From contig QHOX01000060.1 in the NCBI GenBank assembly GCA_003219465.1, positions 1 to 51,349 on the forward strand: a stretch of DNA of 51,349 bases, in the 5' to 3' direction. Shown here piece after piece: positions 29,370 to 37,618 of this stretch (position 1 is the first letter of the stretch; every line of letters starts with the position of its first letter). The position numbers and the translations under genes were made by a program. The notes beneath the pieces were generated by a model that worked only from the letters and a program-made list of their open reading frames with translations, did no database searches and had not been told where the DNA came from. Origin of the DNA: Verrucomicrobiota bacterium. GTDB taxonomy: Bacteria > Verrucomicrobiota > Verrucomicrobiia > Chthoniobacterales > UBA10450.

Positions 29370-30454
29370 AAGAAACTTACCGCTGCTGGGCTGAAATTGA
29401 TCGAGCCGCTTTGCGGCACAATGCGAAAGTCGTGCGGGATCGAATCGGATCCGCCGAGATGCTCGCCGTCGTGAAAGCGAATGCTTACGGCCACGGATTA
29501 ATCGGCGTGGCGAAAACGCTGGCCGACGACGCGCAACTATTTGGCGTCGCCAACGTGGAAGAAGCTCTGGCGCTGCGTGAATCGCTGCCGCATCCGATCG
29601 TGATTCTGGGCCCGGCAACTCCTGAGGAACGCCCGATAATCGCCATGCACGGATTTATCCCGACGATCTCTAGTTTGGAAGAGGCTCAGGCATTCGATCG
29701 ATTGAAGCCGGTGTCAGTCAATTTCAAAATCGACACCGGCATGGGGCGAATGGGCGTCGTGCAGAATGAGGCACGCGAGGTTTTCCAACGCGTGGCCGAA
29801 ATGGCGAATGTTGAGATCCACAGCATATCGACGCACATGCCGGTATCGAACGAAGACACAGCATACACGCGCGACCAGCTTGTTCGATTCCAGAGAATCG
29901 TTGCCCAAATTCGCGCAGAAGTTCCGGGCAGCTACAAGGCGCACGTGTTGCAAAGCGCCGGCACACTCGCGTTCAATCAGCCGACCTTCGAAATCGTACG
30001 CGCCGGTATCATACTCTACGGCATTTCTCCGCTGCCGGAATTTCGTGAGTTGCTCAAGCCGGTGATGACGTGGAAAACACGAATTTGTCTCGTGCGCGAC
30101 GTGCCGAAGGGCAGCTCAATCAGCTATGGCCGCACGTTTATCGCGCCGCAAAACATGCGCGTAGCAACCTTGTCAGCCGGCTACGCCGACGGTTACCTGT
30201 GGCATCTCTCAAATCGTGGCACCGCCGTTTTGGTGCGCGGAAAGCGCTGCCCTATTCTCGGCCGGGTGACAATGGACTTGATGGTGGTCGATGTGAGCGG
30301 GCTCGATGACGTGCAGGTAGGCGACGATGTTGTTCTCATGGGGCGCGACGGGAGCGAAGAAATTTCCTGCACTGAATTGAGTGAAAAAGCCGGAACGATT
30401 ACATGGGAAATCGTGACCCGCATTGGCGCGCGGGTGCGCCGGGTTTATGTTTAG
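29366..30454 (+). CDS. alr: alanine racemase
   Basis: PLP enzyme that makes D-alanine for peptidoglycan. Lys37 in AVVKANAYGHGL is the Schiff-base lysine. The second catalytic residue, a Tyr, lies in ISYGRTFIAP of the C-terminal beta domain. Other conserved parts are FKIDTGMGRMGV, STHMPVSNED, VRAGIILYGISP and GRVTMDLMVVDV. The length of 362 residues is normal. It ends the overlapping gene run that starts with the CPBP protease. Confidence 0.94.
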   Translation: MKETYRCWAEIDRAALRHNAKVVRDRIGSAEMLAVVKANAYGHGLIGVAKTLADDAQLFGVANVEEALALRESLPHPIVILGPATPEERPIIAMHGFIPTISSLEEAQAFDRLKPVSVNFKIDTGMGRMGVVQNEAREVFQRVAEMANVEIHSISTHMPVSNEDTAYTRDQLVRFQRIVAQIRAEVPGSYKAHVLQSAGTLAFNQPTFEIVRAGIILYGISPLPEFRELLKPVMTWKTRICLVRDVPKGSSISYGRTFIAPQNMRVATLSAGYADGYLWHLSNRGTAVLVRGKRCPILGRVTMDLMVVDVSGLDDVQVGDDVVLMGRDGSEEISCTELSEKAGTITWEIVTRIGARVRRVYV

Positions 30455-30527
30455 GACTTGTGGTCTCTTTTGTCCCTGCTCAGAAAGGGCAGAAATGACT
30501 GAAGCGACCCAGGTCCTCTGAGTGTCC

Positions 30528-30890
30528 ATGTTCCAAATCATCTTCAATGAGCTGAGCGCAGCCGAGATCTCGGCGTTGCCAAAAAGATTGCAGCTTGAGT
30601 TGCTGACGGAGTTTCAAATTGTGCCCGAAGATTTGGATCAGCTCGACTCCGAGCGTTTTGGCGTGATCGAACGCGAAGGGAAGAAGCTCTATCGCTATCG
30701 CGCGAAGAATTACCGTATTTACTTCGCCAAGACCGAGGAAGGCGTCAAAGTGCATCGCGTTTTGCACAAAAACACGCTTCGCGACTTCCTGTTCCGCAGC
30801 AAATTGCCTGTTTCCGAGGACGCGCAATTGGGCGAAACGCGCGAGTTCTGGAAATTAATTGAGGAAGGCGAGCGGACGCCGAAGGTGTAG
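30528..30890 (+). CDS. RelE/ParE-like small protein (120 aa), no antitoxin seen
   Basis: The pattern GKKLYRYRAKNYRIYFAKTE followed by VKVHRVLHKNTLRDFLFRSK resembles the second half of ParE/RelE-fold toxins. The N-terminus (FQIIFNELSAAEISALPKRL) also fits the fold's first strand and helices. It stands alone: no small antitoxin gene lies upstream or downstream, and the tail after FRSKLP is longer than in usual toxins. It may be a domesticated RNA- or ribosome-binding protein instead. ATG at 30528 is preferred over GTG at 30522. Confidence 0.65.
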   Translation: MFQIIFNELSAAEISALPKRLQLELLTEFQIVPEDLDQLDSERFGVIEREGKKLYRYRAKNYRIYFAKTEEGVKVHRVLHKNTLRDFLFRSKLPVSEDAQLGETREFWKLIEEGERTPKV

Positions 30891-30909
30891 CGCGCCAGAC
30901 CAGCGCGAA

Positions 30910-31149
30910 CTACTTCATCAACAGCACCGAACGGCTGCGCTTGATTTCGCGCGTGATCTTTCGGTGCATGTATGCGGGCATGCCGGTGACTCGACGCGGC
31001 AAAATTTTGCCGCTCTCGGTGACAAATTTTTTCAGAAGGTCAGGGTTCTTGTAATCGATTGCCTCCATGGCGATGTCGATCCGGCGCCGCGGCATGGGTC
31101 GATTGGCGCGGCGAAACGCGGAACGGCGTTTTGGAGTCTTCGGCTGCAT
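30910..31149 (-). CDS. rpsR: 30S ribosomal protein bS18
   Basis: Small-subunit protein that binds the central domain of 16S rRNA with bS6. The typical core [20 protein letters not shown] is followed by [20 protein letters not shown] and RSRSVLLM. The protein is 79 residues, with a basic N-terminus. It lies 6 bases after rpmG, so the two genes and the DksA-like gene upstream form one transcription unit. Confidence 0.95.
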   Translation of the reverse strand: MQPKTPKRRSAFRRANRPMPRRRIDIAMEAIDYKNPDLLKKFVTESGKILPRRVTGMPAYMHRKITREIKRSRSVLLMK

Positions 31150-31155
31150 CGTTAA

Positions 31156-31329
31156 TTACTTAATCTCCCGGTGCAAGGTGCGCCGCCGCAAGAACGGATT
31201 GTATTTTTTCTTCTCCAAGCGATTCGGCGTCCGTGGACTTTTCTTATTGCGCGTCGTCATGTAACGCGAAGTCGGCTTCCCAAGCGCTTTAGCTTCGGTG
31301 CATTCGAGGGTAACAATCTCCTGCGCCAT
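31156..31329 (-). CDS. rpmG: 50S ribosomal protein bL33
   Basis: Large-subunit protein of 57 residues. The pattern [10 protein letters not shown], then [23 protein letters not shown] and TLHREIK is that of bL33. It has only one Cys and so is the zinc-free form. The start at 31329 ([10 protein letters not shown]) is preferred to the in-frame ATG three codons upstream because family members begin close to the first strand. Confidence 0.93.
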   Translation of the reverse strand: MAQEIVTLECTEAKALGKPTSRYMTTRNKKSPRTPNRLEKKKYNPFLRRRTLHREIK

Positions 31330-31338
31330 AAGCGTCAA

Positions 31339-32016
31339 TCACTCTTTCACTTCCGGCGTAGTGGTCTCCTCCTCCTCGGATTCCGCGCCTTCCTCTTCAG
31401 TTAGGCCAAACAAAGAAGTAACCGACGGTCGAATCCGGGCAGCTCTACTTTGTTTCTCCAACTGTGATTGACACTCCACCGTGAAACGGGCGAAAGGAAT
31501 CGCCTCCAGCCGTGCGTGCAGGATTGGTTTGCCGGACATTTCGCACTTCCCATATGTTCCAAGCTCGATGCGCTTGAGCGCCTCATCGATTTCGTAAAGC
31601 GCGTCCTGCTCTTGTGAGAGCAAACTCAACGCGAAATCGCGATCGTATGCGTCAGATCCGGCATCAGCCTGGTGCATTCCGAAAGCGGAAGCTTCGCTGC
31701 CTTCAGCGCGCGAGCGAAGCGTGCCCTGAGCCACCCCAGCCATCGAATCCACAACCGCATCGCGAAGCTGAAGCAACTTCTGTTTTTGTTTGCGGACGAA
31801 CGGATCCAACTTCTTTTCGCGATGATTTAATCCCAACAGCACTGCTGCGGGCGACTCGGCGCCTTGCAACTTGGTTTTTGGCGAACGGCGCGCGATCTTC
31901 TTTTCGCGAGTGGGATTTTTCGGCTTGGCCTTCCTGGCGTGAAGTTTGCGACTCGGTCGACCCCTTCGTACCGCCGACTTTGCCGCAGAACTGTTCTTTT
32001 TCTTTGATTTGGCCAT
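31339..32016 (-). CDS. DksA/TraR-type protein with a partly lost zinc finger
   Basis: The N-terminal about 65 residues are a Lys/Arg/Ser-rich tail. The helical part includes SQEQDALYEIDEALKRIELG, typical of DksA-like coiled coils, followed by TYGKCEMSGKPILHARLEAI and PFARFTVECQSQLE. The usual four zinc Cys would be C..C and C..C. Here the first pair reads C-E-M-S and the second T-V-E-C, so two ligands are gone. It may still bind RNA polymerase through its coiled coil. It is the first gene of a unit with rpmG and rpsR. The start at 32016 (MAKSKKK) is chosen over the upstream ATG at 32037. Confidence 0.8.
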   Translation of the reverse strand: MAKSKKKNSSAAKSAVRRGRPSRKLHARKAKPKNPTREKKIARRSPKTKLQGAESPAAVLLGLNHREKKLDPFVRKQKQKLLQLRDAVVDSMAGVAQGTLRSRAEGSEASAFGMHQADAGSDAYDRDFALSLLSQEQDALYEIDEALKRIELGTYGKCEMSGKPILHARLEAIPFARFTVECQSQLEKQSRAARIRPSVTSLFGLTEEEGAESEEEETTTPEVKE

Positions 32017-32211
32017 AGTGACTGTTGCAAGCGCCATTTCTAATCGACTGGCGCCGGGAAAATGGACGCTTAATTAAGAACGTTTATCCGAGCACGCAAG
32101 CGGATTCGGCAAAAAAAAATTCGCTCGCTTCGCCCGCGATGTTCAGCTGTAACGCGGACCATGCCAACCGGATTTACTATCAAGCGTGCCGGAATGAAAT
32201 CGACCGGTGTG

Positions 32212-33339
32212 TCACTGAATCGCCAGTCGCAAACCTGCCGCTTGCTGATTAAGTCCGCAGCTTAGAACTATCGCGCGTCGCGCGTTTGTAATTGGGGTCC
32301 GCGAGAGTGGAAGCGGTAACCGGACGCTCTGGTCCGCGTGAAGCACGGGCGGAAGCTCTTCCGAATGCAGTGCTTGGGCCGCCAGGATGATCTGCCACAA
32401 TCCTGCCGCGCCAACGCTCTCGCCCAAGGCGGCTTTGCCCGTGTAAATCAGCGCATTTGGACCGAGCTCCCGAAGCGCTTGGCTTTCTGCTTGATCGACA
32501 AACGTCCCATTCGCACTCGAAACAACAAAATCGATTTCTGTTTGCCCGAGGTCACACGCAATGCGCTTCAAAATTTTTTCCGCTTCGACTTGTCTCCTAA
32601 AATATCCGCCCGGATGCGTTCGTTCGATCGTGACGACTCCGTCGCGTGCGAGCACGATAGCTCCTGCGCCTTCGCCCAAAATCATTCCGCGCTTGTGCTC
32701 GTTGAAGGGCTCAATCGGCGGCGCCACACGCAACAAACGCCATCGCCGGTAAGCATCGCATAATACCCAATCGATTTCTTCGGTGCCTACAACGAGACAA
32801 TAGTCGAGCGTCTCATTCGCCATCAATTCCTCGGCCATTTTTATCGCTGCGAGCCCGACGGCGCCGTCGCCTACGAGCGTGTACGTAGCGCCGGTCACAC
32901 CGAGGATGGCGGCAAGATGGCTTGCCGGCGCGTTGAACACGGTTTCCGGAAACAGCAGCGGACTGGCTGCCTGCGCGCCTGTGGTGACGATTTCACGGTA
33001 AAAACGTTTCGTGTAAATGACGCCTCCATTTGAGATCGCGAAGATGAGCGCAATTCGTTCAGCACTTTGCGACTCGAGTTTTAGTCCTGCAGACTCCAAC
33101 GCCTGCAACCCAGCTGCCGCGGCGAAACGCGAAATAGCACTGGCGCGGCGAAGGCGCGGATGGGAAACACCCTTCAGCTCTGATTCCGGTACACGAAAAA
33201 CGCTGTAAACGCGATCGGCGAATTGTTCGGAAATTGTCGTCGCGCGTGCCTCCTCACCGTGAAGCAATCGCTCCCAAACGAAATCAACACCAGTGCCCAG
33301 AGGGGTAACCCACCCCATGCCGGCAATCGCCAGACTCAT
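32212..33339 (-). CDS. catalytically inactive ketosynthase, chain-length-factor-like
   Basis: The fold of a beta-ketoacyl synthase is clear: GMGWVTPLGTGVDFVWERLL at the start, NAPASHLAAILGVTGATYTL, RGMILGEGAGAIVLARDGVV and the end GAAGLWQIILAAQ. All catalytic residues are replaced: the Cys site reads GDGAVG, the first His motif SANGTFVDQ (His to Asn) and the second GESVGAAG (His to Glu). This is the pattern of KS-beta or chain-length factors that pair with an active KS. The gene overlaps its active partner by 4 bases (ATGA at 33336-33339). Together they would form a heterodimer. Confidence 0.85.
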   Translation of the reverse strand: MSLAIAGMGWVTPLGTGVDFVWERLLHGEEARATTISEQFADRVYSVFRVPESELKGVSHPRLRRASAISRFAAAAGLQALESAGLKLESQSAERIALIFAISNGGVIYTKRFYREIVTTGAQAASPLLFPETVFNAPASHLAAILGVTGATYTLVGDGAVGLAAIKMAEELMANETLDYCLVVGTEEIDWVLCDAYRRWRLLRVAPPIEPFNEHKRGMILGEGAGAIVLARDGVVTIERTHPGGYFRRQVEAEKILKRIACDLGQTEIDFVVSSANGTFVDQAESQALRELGPNALIYTGKAALGESVGAAGLWQIILAAQALHSEELPPVLHADQSVRLPLPLSRTPITNARRAIVLSCGLNQQAAGLRLAIQ

Positions 33340-34535
33340 GCTTCCAATTTGCGCATTAGGATCGAAGCATTTGTCCCACCGAATCCAAACGAGTTCGAAA
33401 GCGCTATGCTCACCGCAGATGGTTGCGCTTCGTTCGCGATGATGTTGAGATCGAGATCTTCATCTGGAGTGGTGAAATTGATGTTAGCTGGAAGTAATTG
33501 GTGTTGAAGCGTGAGCAAACAAACGATGGCCTCGATCGCTCCCGCCGCGCCCAGGGAATGACCCATCATGCTTTTGGTTGAGCTTACCGGAACACCATTA
33601 AACAACGCGCTGATTGCCTTGCCCTCGGCTGCATCGTTGAAGGCCGTGGCTGTTCCATGCGCGTTAATATAATCAACGTCGGCCGCGAAGATATGCGCGC
33701 TCTCAAGAGCCCGCTCCATTGCTTGTCGCGCTCCGACGCCGGAGGGCTCCGGTTGCGTGATATGAAAGTTGTCGGTGGAAATGCCGTAACCGATGATTTC
33801 GGCGAGAACAGGTGCGCCGCGCTCGCGAGCGAGGTCGAGATTTTCCAAAGCCAGAACCGCGGCGCCTTCACCGAGCACCATACCAGAGCGATGCCGATCA
33901 AACGGGCGGCATTTTTCCGGCGTTGAAGCTTGAAGGGAATCAAAGCCGACGAAGACCATTTCCGCAAGCGCGTCGTAGCCGCCCGCTAACACTCGTTGAT
34001 AACGACCGGAGCGCACGCATTCAAACGCGTGACCGATCGCATTTGTCCCAGACGCGCACGCGTTCGCGATCACGTGACATGGCGCTGAAATTCCAAAAGC
34101 CGTCTGTGCGTCGATCACCGGTTTTTGCGCCGGGTAATTGGCGATCCATGTCGGCGCATGCAGCAGATCCCCTGCTCCAGTTAACGAGCGGTAATAGCGC
34201 TCGCCGTATGACATACCACCGCTTGTCGTTCCGACGATCGTCAACTCCGGTTCAAACTCAGGCTGTTGCGTCAGGAGTTCTTGCAGCGCCTGAATCATCA
34301 TGTGCGACGCGCGATGCAGGCGTCCCGAACGGCGCATTTGGGCGCGGCTGGCAAGCAGCCGCGAGTCGGAAACCTGGCCCGCGATTTTGCAGCGGCATTG
34401 CGTGACTGAAAAGCGCATCACGGGACTCACACAATCCCGTGCACTCTGGAGCGATTCGAGCGTTTCGGCCAATCCGAACCCGAGCGGACTAACTACGCCT
34501 GCGGCTGTAACTGCCACTCGGGCTGGATCATTCAT
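33336..34535 (-). CDS. beta-ketoacyl-[acyl carrier protein] synthase (FabF-like, KS-alpha)
   Basis: Condenses acyl chains with malonyl-ACP. The triad is intact: Cys160 in ANACASGTNA, His293 in NAHGTATAFND and His326 in KSMMGHSLGAAG. Start at 34535 (MNDPARVAV) is preferred because the fold begins directly there. It is followed without a gap by the inactive partner. No acyl carrier protein, ketoreductase or acyltransferase gene lies next to the pair, so they are either a fatty-acid accessory pair or part of an aryl-polyene-like pathway whose other genes are elsewhere. Confidence 0.88.
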   Translation of the reverse strand: MNDPARVAVTAAGVVSPLGFGLAETLESLQSARDCVSPVMRFSVTQCRCKIAGQVSDSRLLASRAQMRRSGRLHRASHMMIQALQELLTQQPEFEPELTIVGTTSGGMSYGERYYRSLTGAGDLLHAPTWIANYPAQKPVIDAQTAFGISAPCHVIANACASGTNAIGHAFECVRSGRYQRVLAGGYDALAEMVFVGFDSLQASTPEKCRPFDRHRSGMVLGEGAAVLALENLDLARERGAPVLAEIIGYGISTDNFHITQPEPSGVGARQAMERALESAHIFAADVDYINAHGTATAFNDAAEGKAISALFNGVPVSSTKSMMGHSLGAAGAIEAIVCLLTLQHQLLPANINFTTPDEDLDLNIIANEAQPSAVSIALSNSFGFGGTNASILMRKLEA

Positions 34536-34746
34536 GCTTTCTCGCCTGTCTTCTTGAGCCATTATCTGACGCGAAAAATTGACCTTGATTTCTATTGCTT
34601 TCTTAAAAGAAGCATTTTACAAGTGACCGCAAAACGGGAAACGGAAGCCCGGAAGTTGGTGGATTGTCAGTTGAGTTTATTCAATGGCGATTTGAAATCC
34701 GATAAGCGGAAACAGTTACCTGGCTGCGTTTTCTAGAATAAACTCA

Positions 34747-35085
34747 ATGGGAACCAAATTATACGTAGGCAATCTCCCCTTCAACACCACGGAGAACGAA
34801 CTGCAGGAACTTTTTTCGCAGGCTGGCGCTGTGCAGGAAGTGACTCTCATGCAGGACAGATTCACTGGCAAATCACGTGGGTTCGCCTTTGTGACCATGG
34901 GTTCGGAGGAGGACGCACAGAATGCTATCTCCAAACTCAACGGCCAAACCATGGACGGCCGGCCGATGACTGTGAATGAAGCACGTCCCCGCGAGCAGCG
35001 GCCGCCGGGTGGCGGCGGTGGTGGACGCTACGGCGGCGGATACGGCGGTCGGCGTGAGGGTGGCCAGCGAAGGGGCGGCTACTAG
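34747..35085 (+). CDS. RNA-binding protein, RRM with glycine-rich tail
   Basis: A single RRM with RNP2 LYVGNLPF at residues 5-12 and RNP1 KSRGFAFVTM near 42-51. The C-terminus is Gly/Arg-rich (GGGGGGRYGGGYGGRREGG). This matches small bacterial RRM proteins, which bind single-stranded RNA and often respond to cold. A ribosome site is weak; the ATG is followed by GGAACC. The gene is convergent with tRNA-Tyr, with a palindromic repeat between the two. Confidence 0.93.
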   Translation: MGTKLYVGNLPFNTTENELQELFSQAGAVQEVTLMQDRFTGKSRGFAFVTMGSEEDAQNAISKLNGQTMDGRPMTVNEARPREQRPPGGGGGGRYGGGYGGRREGGQRRGGY

Positions 35086-35109
35086 CCAACTAACGTTGCC
35101 TGCAGCCAC

Positions 35110-35190
35110 GGCTGTAGAGTCCGCTGTCTCAGCGGATTTGCGCTTGCTCCCGATTTTATCTCTGCGCTGAGGACAGCGCACGCTACAGCC
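35110..35190. repeat. palindromic repeat, family A (intergenic)
   Basis: Arms GGCTGTAGAGTCCGCTGT and ACAGCGCACGCTACAGCC pair with two mismatches. Each arm also holds its own small hairpin (CCGCTG/CAGCGG and TGCGCTG/CAGCGCA). It sits between the convergent RRM and tRNA-Tyr genes and may also end transcription. Confidence 0.88.
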
Positions 35191-35204
35191 CCATTGGGCA
35201 AATT

Positions 35205-35288
35205 TGGGCAGGGCTGGATTCGAACCAGCGAAGGCGTAAAGCCAGCAGATTTACAGTCTGCCCCGTTTGGCCACTTCGGTACCTACCC
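35205..35288 (-). tRNA. tRNA-Tyr (GTA)
   Basis: Reading the minus strand, the acceptor stem GGGTAGG pairs with CCTGCCC. The anticodon stem GCAGA/TCTGC holds a loop CTGTAAA, giving anticodon GTA. The long variable arm and the TTCGAAT T-loop fit a type II tRNA of 84 bases. The 3' CCA is not encoded. Confidence 0.95.
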
Positions 35289-35390
35289 GTTTCCCGCGAG
35301 GGATTTCATATATCCTTGCGCCTTACAGCTTGCAACTCGCGTCAGCTTTCGCCGCTGTTGATAGCACTATTGCAACCGTTACTTTGCGAG

Positions 35391-35573
35391 ATGGCACTTC
35401 TGCGCGGCCTTTTTTGGTTCGGGCTGTTCCTGGTCCTGACTTTTTGCTTCGTGGTACTGTTCGAGTACGGGCCACGCGATTTTGCCAAGGGAGCGCAGAA
35501 AGAGTATGCCCGAATAAAATCATTCCTGGTAAAGCGAACCGAAGAAATCAGGCAAGATAAAAAGGACCGCTGA
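35391..35573 (+). CDS. small membrane protein (60 aa)
   Basis: One membrane segment (LLRGLFWFGLFLVLTFCFVV, about residues 3-22) is followed by a charged helical tail with FAKGAQKEYARIKSFL. The ATG at 35391 comes just after TTTGCGAGA. It lies between the tRNA and the truncated imuB, convergent with the latter. Function unknown. The charge pattern is that of a real peptide, but it has no named family that I recognise. Confidence 0.6.
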   Translation: MALLRGLFWFGLFLVLTFCFVVLFEYGPRDFAKGAQKEYARIKSFLVKRTEEIRQDKKDR

Positions 35574-35588
35574 GCCTGGGTAGTCAAT

Positions 35589-36116
35589 CTAGGTCGCAGC
35601 GATGGCGAGAGTTTCTATCGGCAGGGGCGCGAGAAATTCTTTTGCGTTCTCGATCTGCAAGACGGGCCCAGCCAGATGCGCTGCCAGAAAGCTGCTATCC
35701 GACGTCGGAGCAACCGCAGCTTGAGCGCGAATTTCGCACTCGGCTAATTGCTCGATAACGCGACATACCTTCTCACTCAAATTGCGGCAGTCCGTAAACT
35801 GAACTGTGCAAATACCCGGCGCAGTGTCTTCCACAAAAGGGCTGAGAGTAAACGCGTGGTGAAGCAAAATTTCCTCCATCGATTTTTCCTGCGTGTGTGC
35901 ACGAACTTTGATGACCACCCGCAATGATCGCGCCAATGCCTGGCTCGGGGTCATTCCTTTTCGAATACCGGCGTTTTCTGCGGCTTCATTGAGTTGAATG
36001 ATGACCGGTTTCCTTTCCTGTCCTTCGATTAACGCTACTGGTGTTTCGCAGAGTTCCGGCTGATGCCGCGTAGCTGCCTGCAAACAGAAATTCGGCAAAT
36101 AAATCGTGGCGAACAT
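35589..36116 (-). pseudogene. imuB: ImuB, truncated (175 aa)
   Basis: The N-terminus MFATIYLPNFCLQAATRHQP, then VALIEGQERKPVIIQLNEAA and GIRKGMTPSQALARS, is that of ImuB, a polymerase-like beta-clamp adaptor of the SOS mutasome. Full-length proteins are near 450-500 residues and continue after LPIETLAI; here a stop follows LAIAAT. Thumb, little-finger and clamp-binding parts are absent, and no dnaE2 follows. It starts 4 bases after the end of imuA, so the operon order is normal. A short functional variant is possible but less likely. Confidence 0.78.
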
Positions 36117-36120
36117 CGTT

Positions 36121-36813
36121 CTAGCTGACCGCTGATTTCTGACTTCCCTGGCTCGCCGTAGCCAAATAGCGAAGGCGGCTGACTTCTGGTTGGAGATGCG
36201 ATCGTTTCACAACAATTCGGAGTCGTGAAAGCGCGTCCTCGGTTTCAAAAGTTTGAATGTCCCACGAATTTTCGAGCACCAATTTCAGTTGCGCGCTACT
36301 AACCATTTCATATCGCGTGAGAACCAGACATACGGTGGGGACCACCTCGACCAACTGTTGCAAGCGGTACCAATTCGTTTGCGGAATTTTACGCAATTCG
36401 TCCGGTGCGTTCAGCACCAGATCGACAATCACCAGCGGGAAATTACCGTCGCGCAAAAGGAGATCAGCCGCTTTCACCGCTTCAGGTGCTTTGCTGCACC
36501 GGATCCAAAGCAGGTGTTGCAGCCACGTATTATCCAACCCGCAGGGGTCAAACGAATCGCGTCCATCAATCAGAGCCAGGAAATAATGATCGCGATACGC
36601 GCAATGGACGAGCGTGCGAATGAGGGATGCGCTGCCCGCGCTTGTTCCTGAGCTGATCAACTCCGTGATTGCTGCACGCGGCAATCCGCCGCCAATCGGT
36701 TCATCAAGAAAAGATAAACCTGTCAACAGGCGCGTTGCCGTCGGGAGCGCGACATGAGGGAAACGCTCCGCCAGCAGCTTCTGAAGATCGATAATCTTGG
36801 CGCTCGCAGCCAT
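36121..36813 (-). CDS. imuA: ImuA-like RecA-fold protein
   Basis: A RecA-like protein of the SOS mutagenesis cassette, thought to help ImuB and DnaE2 at damaged DNA. The N-terminus has LPTATRLLTGLSFLDEPIGGG, followed by AAITELISSGTSAGSASLI, where a P-loop would be. Middle parts are LALIDGRDSFDPCGL and FPLVIVDLVLNAPDELR. The gene is complete at 230 residues. Two candidate LexA-type palindromes lie directly upstream (36829-36857). Its partner imuB is truncated. Confidence 0.8.
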   Translation of the reverse strand: MAASAKIIDLQKLLAERFPHVALPTATRLLTGLSFLDEPIGGGLPRAAITELISSGTSAGSASLIRTLVHCAYRDHYFLALIDGRDSFDPCGLDNTWLQHLLWIRCSKAPEAVKAADLLLRDGNFPLVIVDLVLNAPDELRKIPQTNWYRLQQLVEVVPTVCLVLTRYEMVSSAQLKLVLENSWDIQTFETEDALSRLRIVVKRSHLQPEVSRLRYLATASQGSQKSAVS

Positions 36814-36828
36814 GAGGAGAAAAACATG

Positions 36829-36857
36829 ACATATTGAATCAATATGTTCAAGTGAAC
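36829..36857. promoter_or_regulatory. two overlapping palindromes upstream of imuA, candidate LexA site
   Basis: ACATATTGAATCAATATGT at 36829-36847 is a perfect 9-base inverted repeat around one central base. GTTCAAGTGAAC at 36846-36857 is a second palindrome, differing by one base from the one upstream of lexA (37619-37630). The latter lies 32 bases before the imuA start, a usual operator position. Confidence 0.65.
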
Positions 36858-36867
36858 TTACTCGCTG

Positions 36868-36958
36868 TCGTCCTGAGCGGAGTGAAGCGGAGTCGAAGGA
36901 TCCTGTTGAGCTAGCTTTACGTATTGCTACGGGATTCCTCGACTTCGCTCGGAATGAC
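36868..36958. repeat. REP-like imperfect inverted repeat
   Basis: TCCTGAGCGGAGTGAAGCGG and the end TCGACTTCGCTCGGAATGAC form loosely complementary arms about 40 bases apart. The sequence style (CCTGAGCGAAG, GTCGAAGGAT) is that of dispersed repeats in many genomes. A half copy is seen at about 48346-48365. It separates lexA from imuA. Confidence 0.65.
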
Positions 36959-36965
36959 GGCTCAT

Positions 36966-37583
36966 TCAGTGCCTTTTCCGCCGCTCTTGTTTCCGAATCA
37001 GCGACACCATCACACCTTGAATCTTCAGCTCGCGAGCCGGAACCAGATCCGGATAACGCGGGTTTTCCGCCTTCAGATATGGGCGGCCCCGCTCCACCAC
37101 ATAACGCTTTAATGAAGTTTCGCCGTCGATCAATGCCGCAACGATATCGCCGTCGTGCACCTCTTTCGTGTCTTCCAAAATCACAATATCGCCATCGACA
37201 ATGTGCGCCTCGATCATTGAGTCGCCCCGCACTCGTAACGCAAATGTCCCCCGGTTTTTCAACACATTTGCCGAGCGCGCGTCCAGCGACACGTGCCCTT
37301 CAATGCTCTGCTCTGTCAACGCCGACATGCCAGCAGGAATCTGGCCGTAAATTGGAATGTCGGTAATTCGAACCTTCATGGCCGGCGTGATCAACGCGCG
37401 AGCCTTCCGCGCGTGCCGGTCGAGAAAACCTTTTCGCTCGAGTGCTGCGATGTATTGCATCACCGATGTCTGGCTGGCGAAGCCGAAATGATTCTGGATT
37501 TCGCGCGTGCTCGGCGTAATGCCTTTTTCCCGTTGCTCGCGCTGAATAAAATCAAGCACGCTCCGTTGCCTGTCGGTGAGCAT
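36966..37583 (-). CDS. lexA: LexA repressor
   Basis: SOS repressor of 205 residues. The winged helix (1-65) includes SVLDFIQREQREKGITPSTR and SVMQYIAALERKGFL. The cleavage pair Ala84-Gly85 lies in QIPAGMS, the catalytic Ser122 in RGDSMIEAHI and Lys159 in GETSLKRY, so self-cleavage should be intact. The ATG at 37583 (MLTDRQRSV) is preferred over 37601, because family members begin there. A palindrome GTTCAAATGAAC lies 36 bases upstream and suggests autoregulation. Confidence 0.94.
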   Translation of the reverse strand: MLTDRQRSVLDFIQREQREKGITPSTREIQNHFGFASQTSVMQYIAALERKGFLDRHARKARALITPAMKVRITDIPIYGQIPAGMSALTEQSIEGHVSLDARSANVLKNRGTFALRVRGDSMIEAHIVDGDIVILEDTKEVHDGDIVAALIDGETSLKRYVVERGRPYLKAENPRYPDLVPARELKIQGVMVSLIRKQERRKRH

Positions 37584-37618
37584 GCAAGCACCATCCTTCA
37601 AAGCGCAGCATCATGCAA

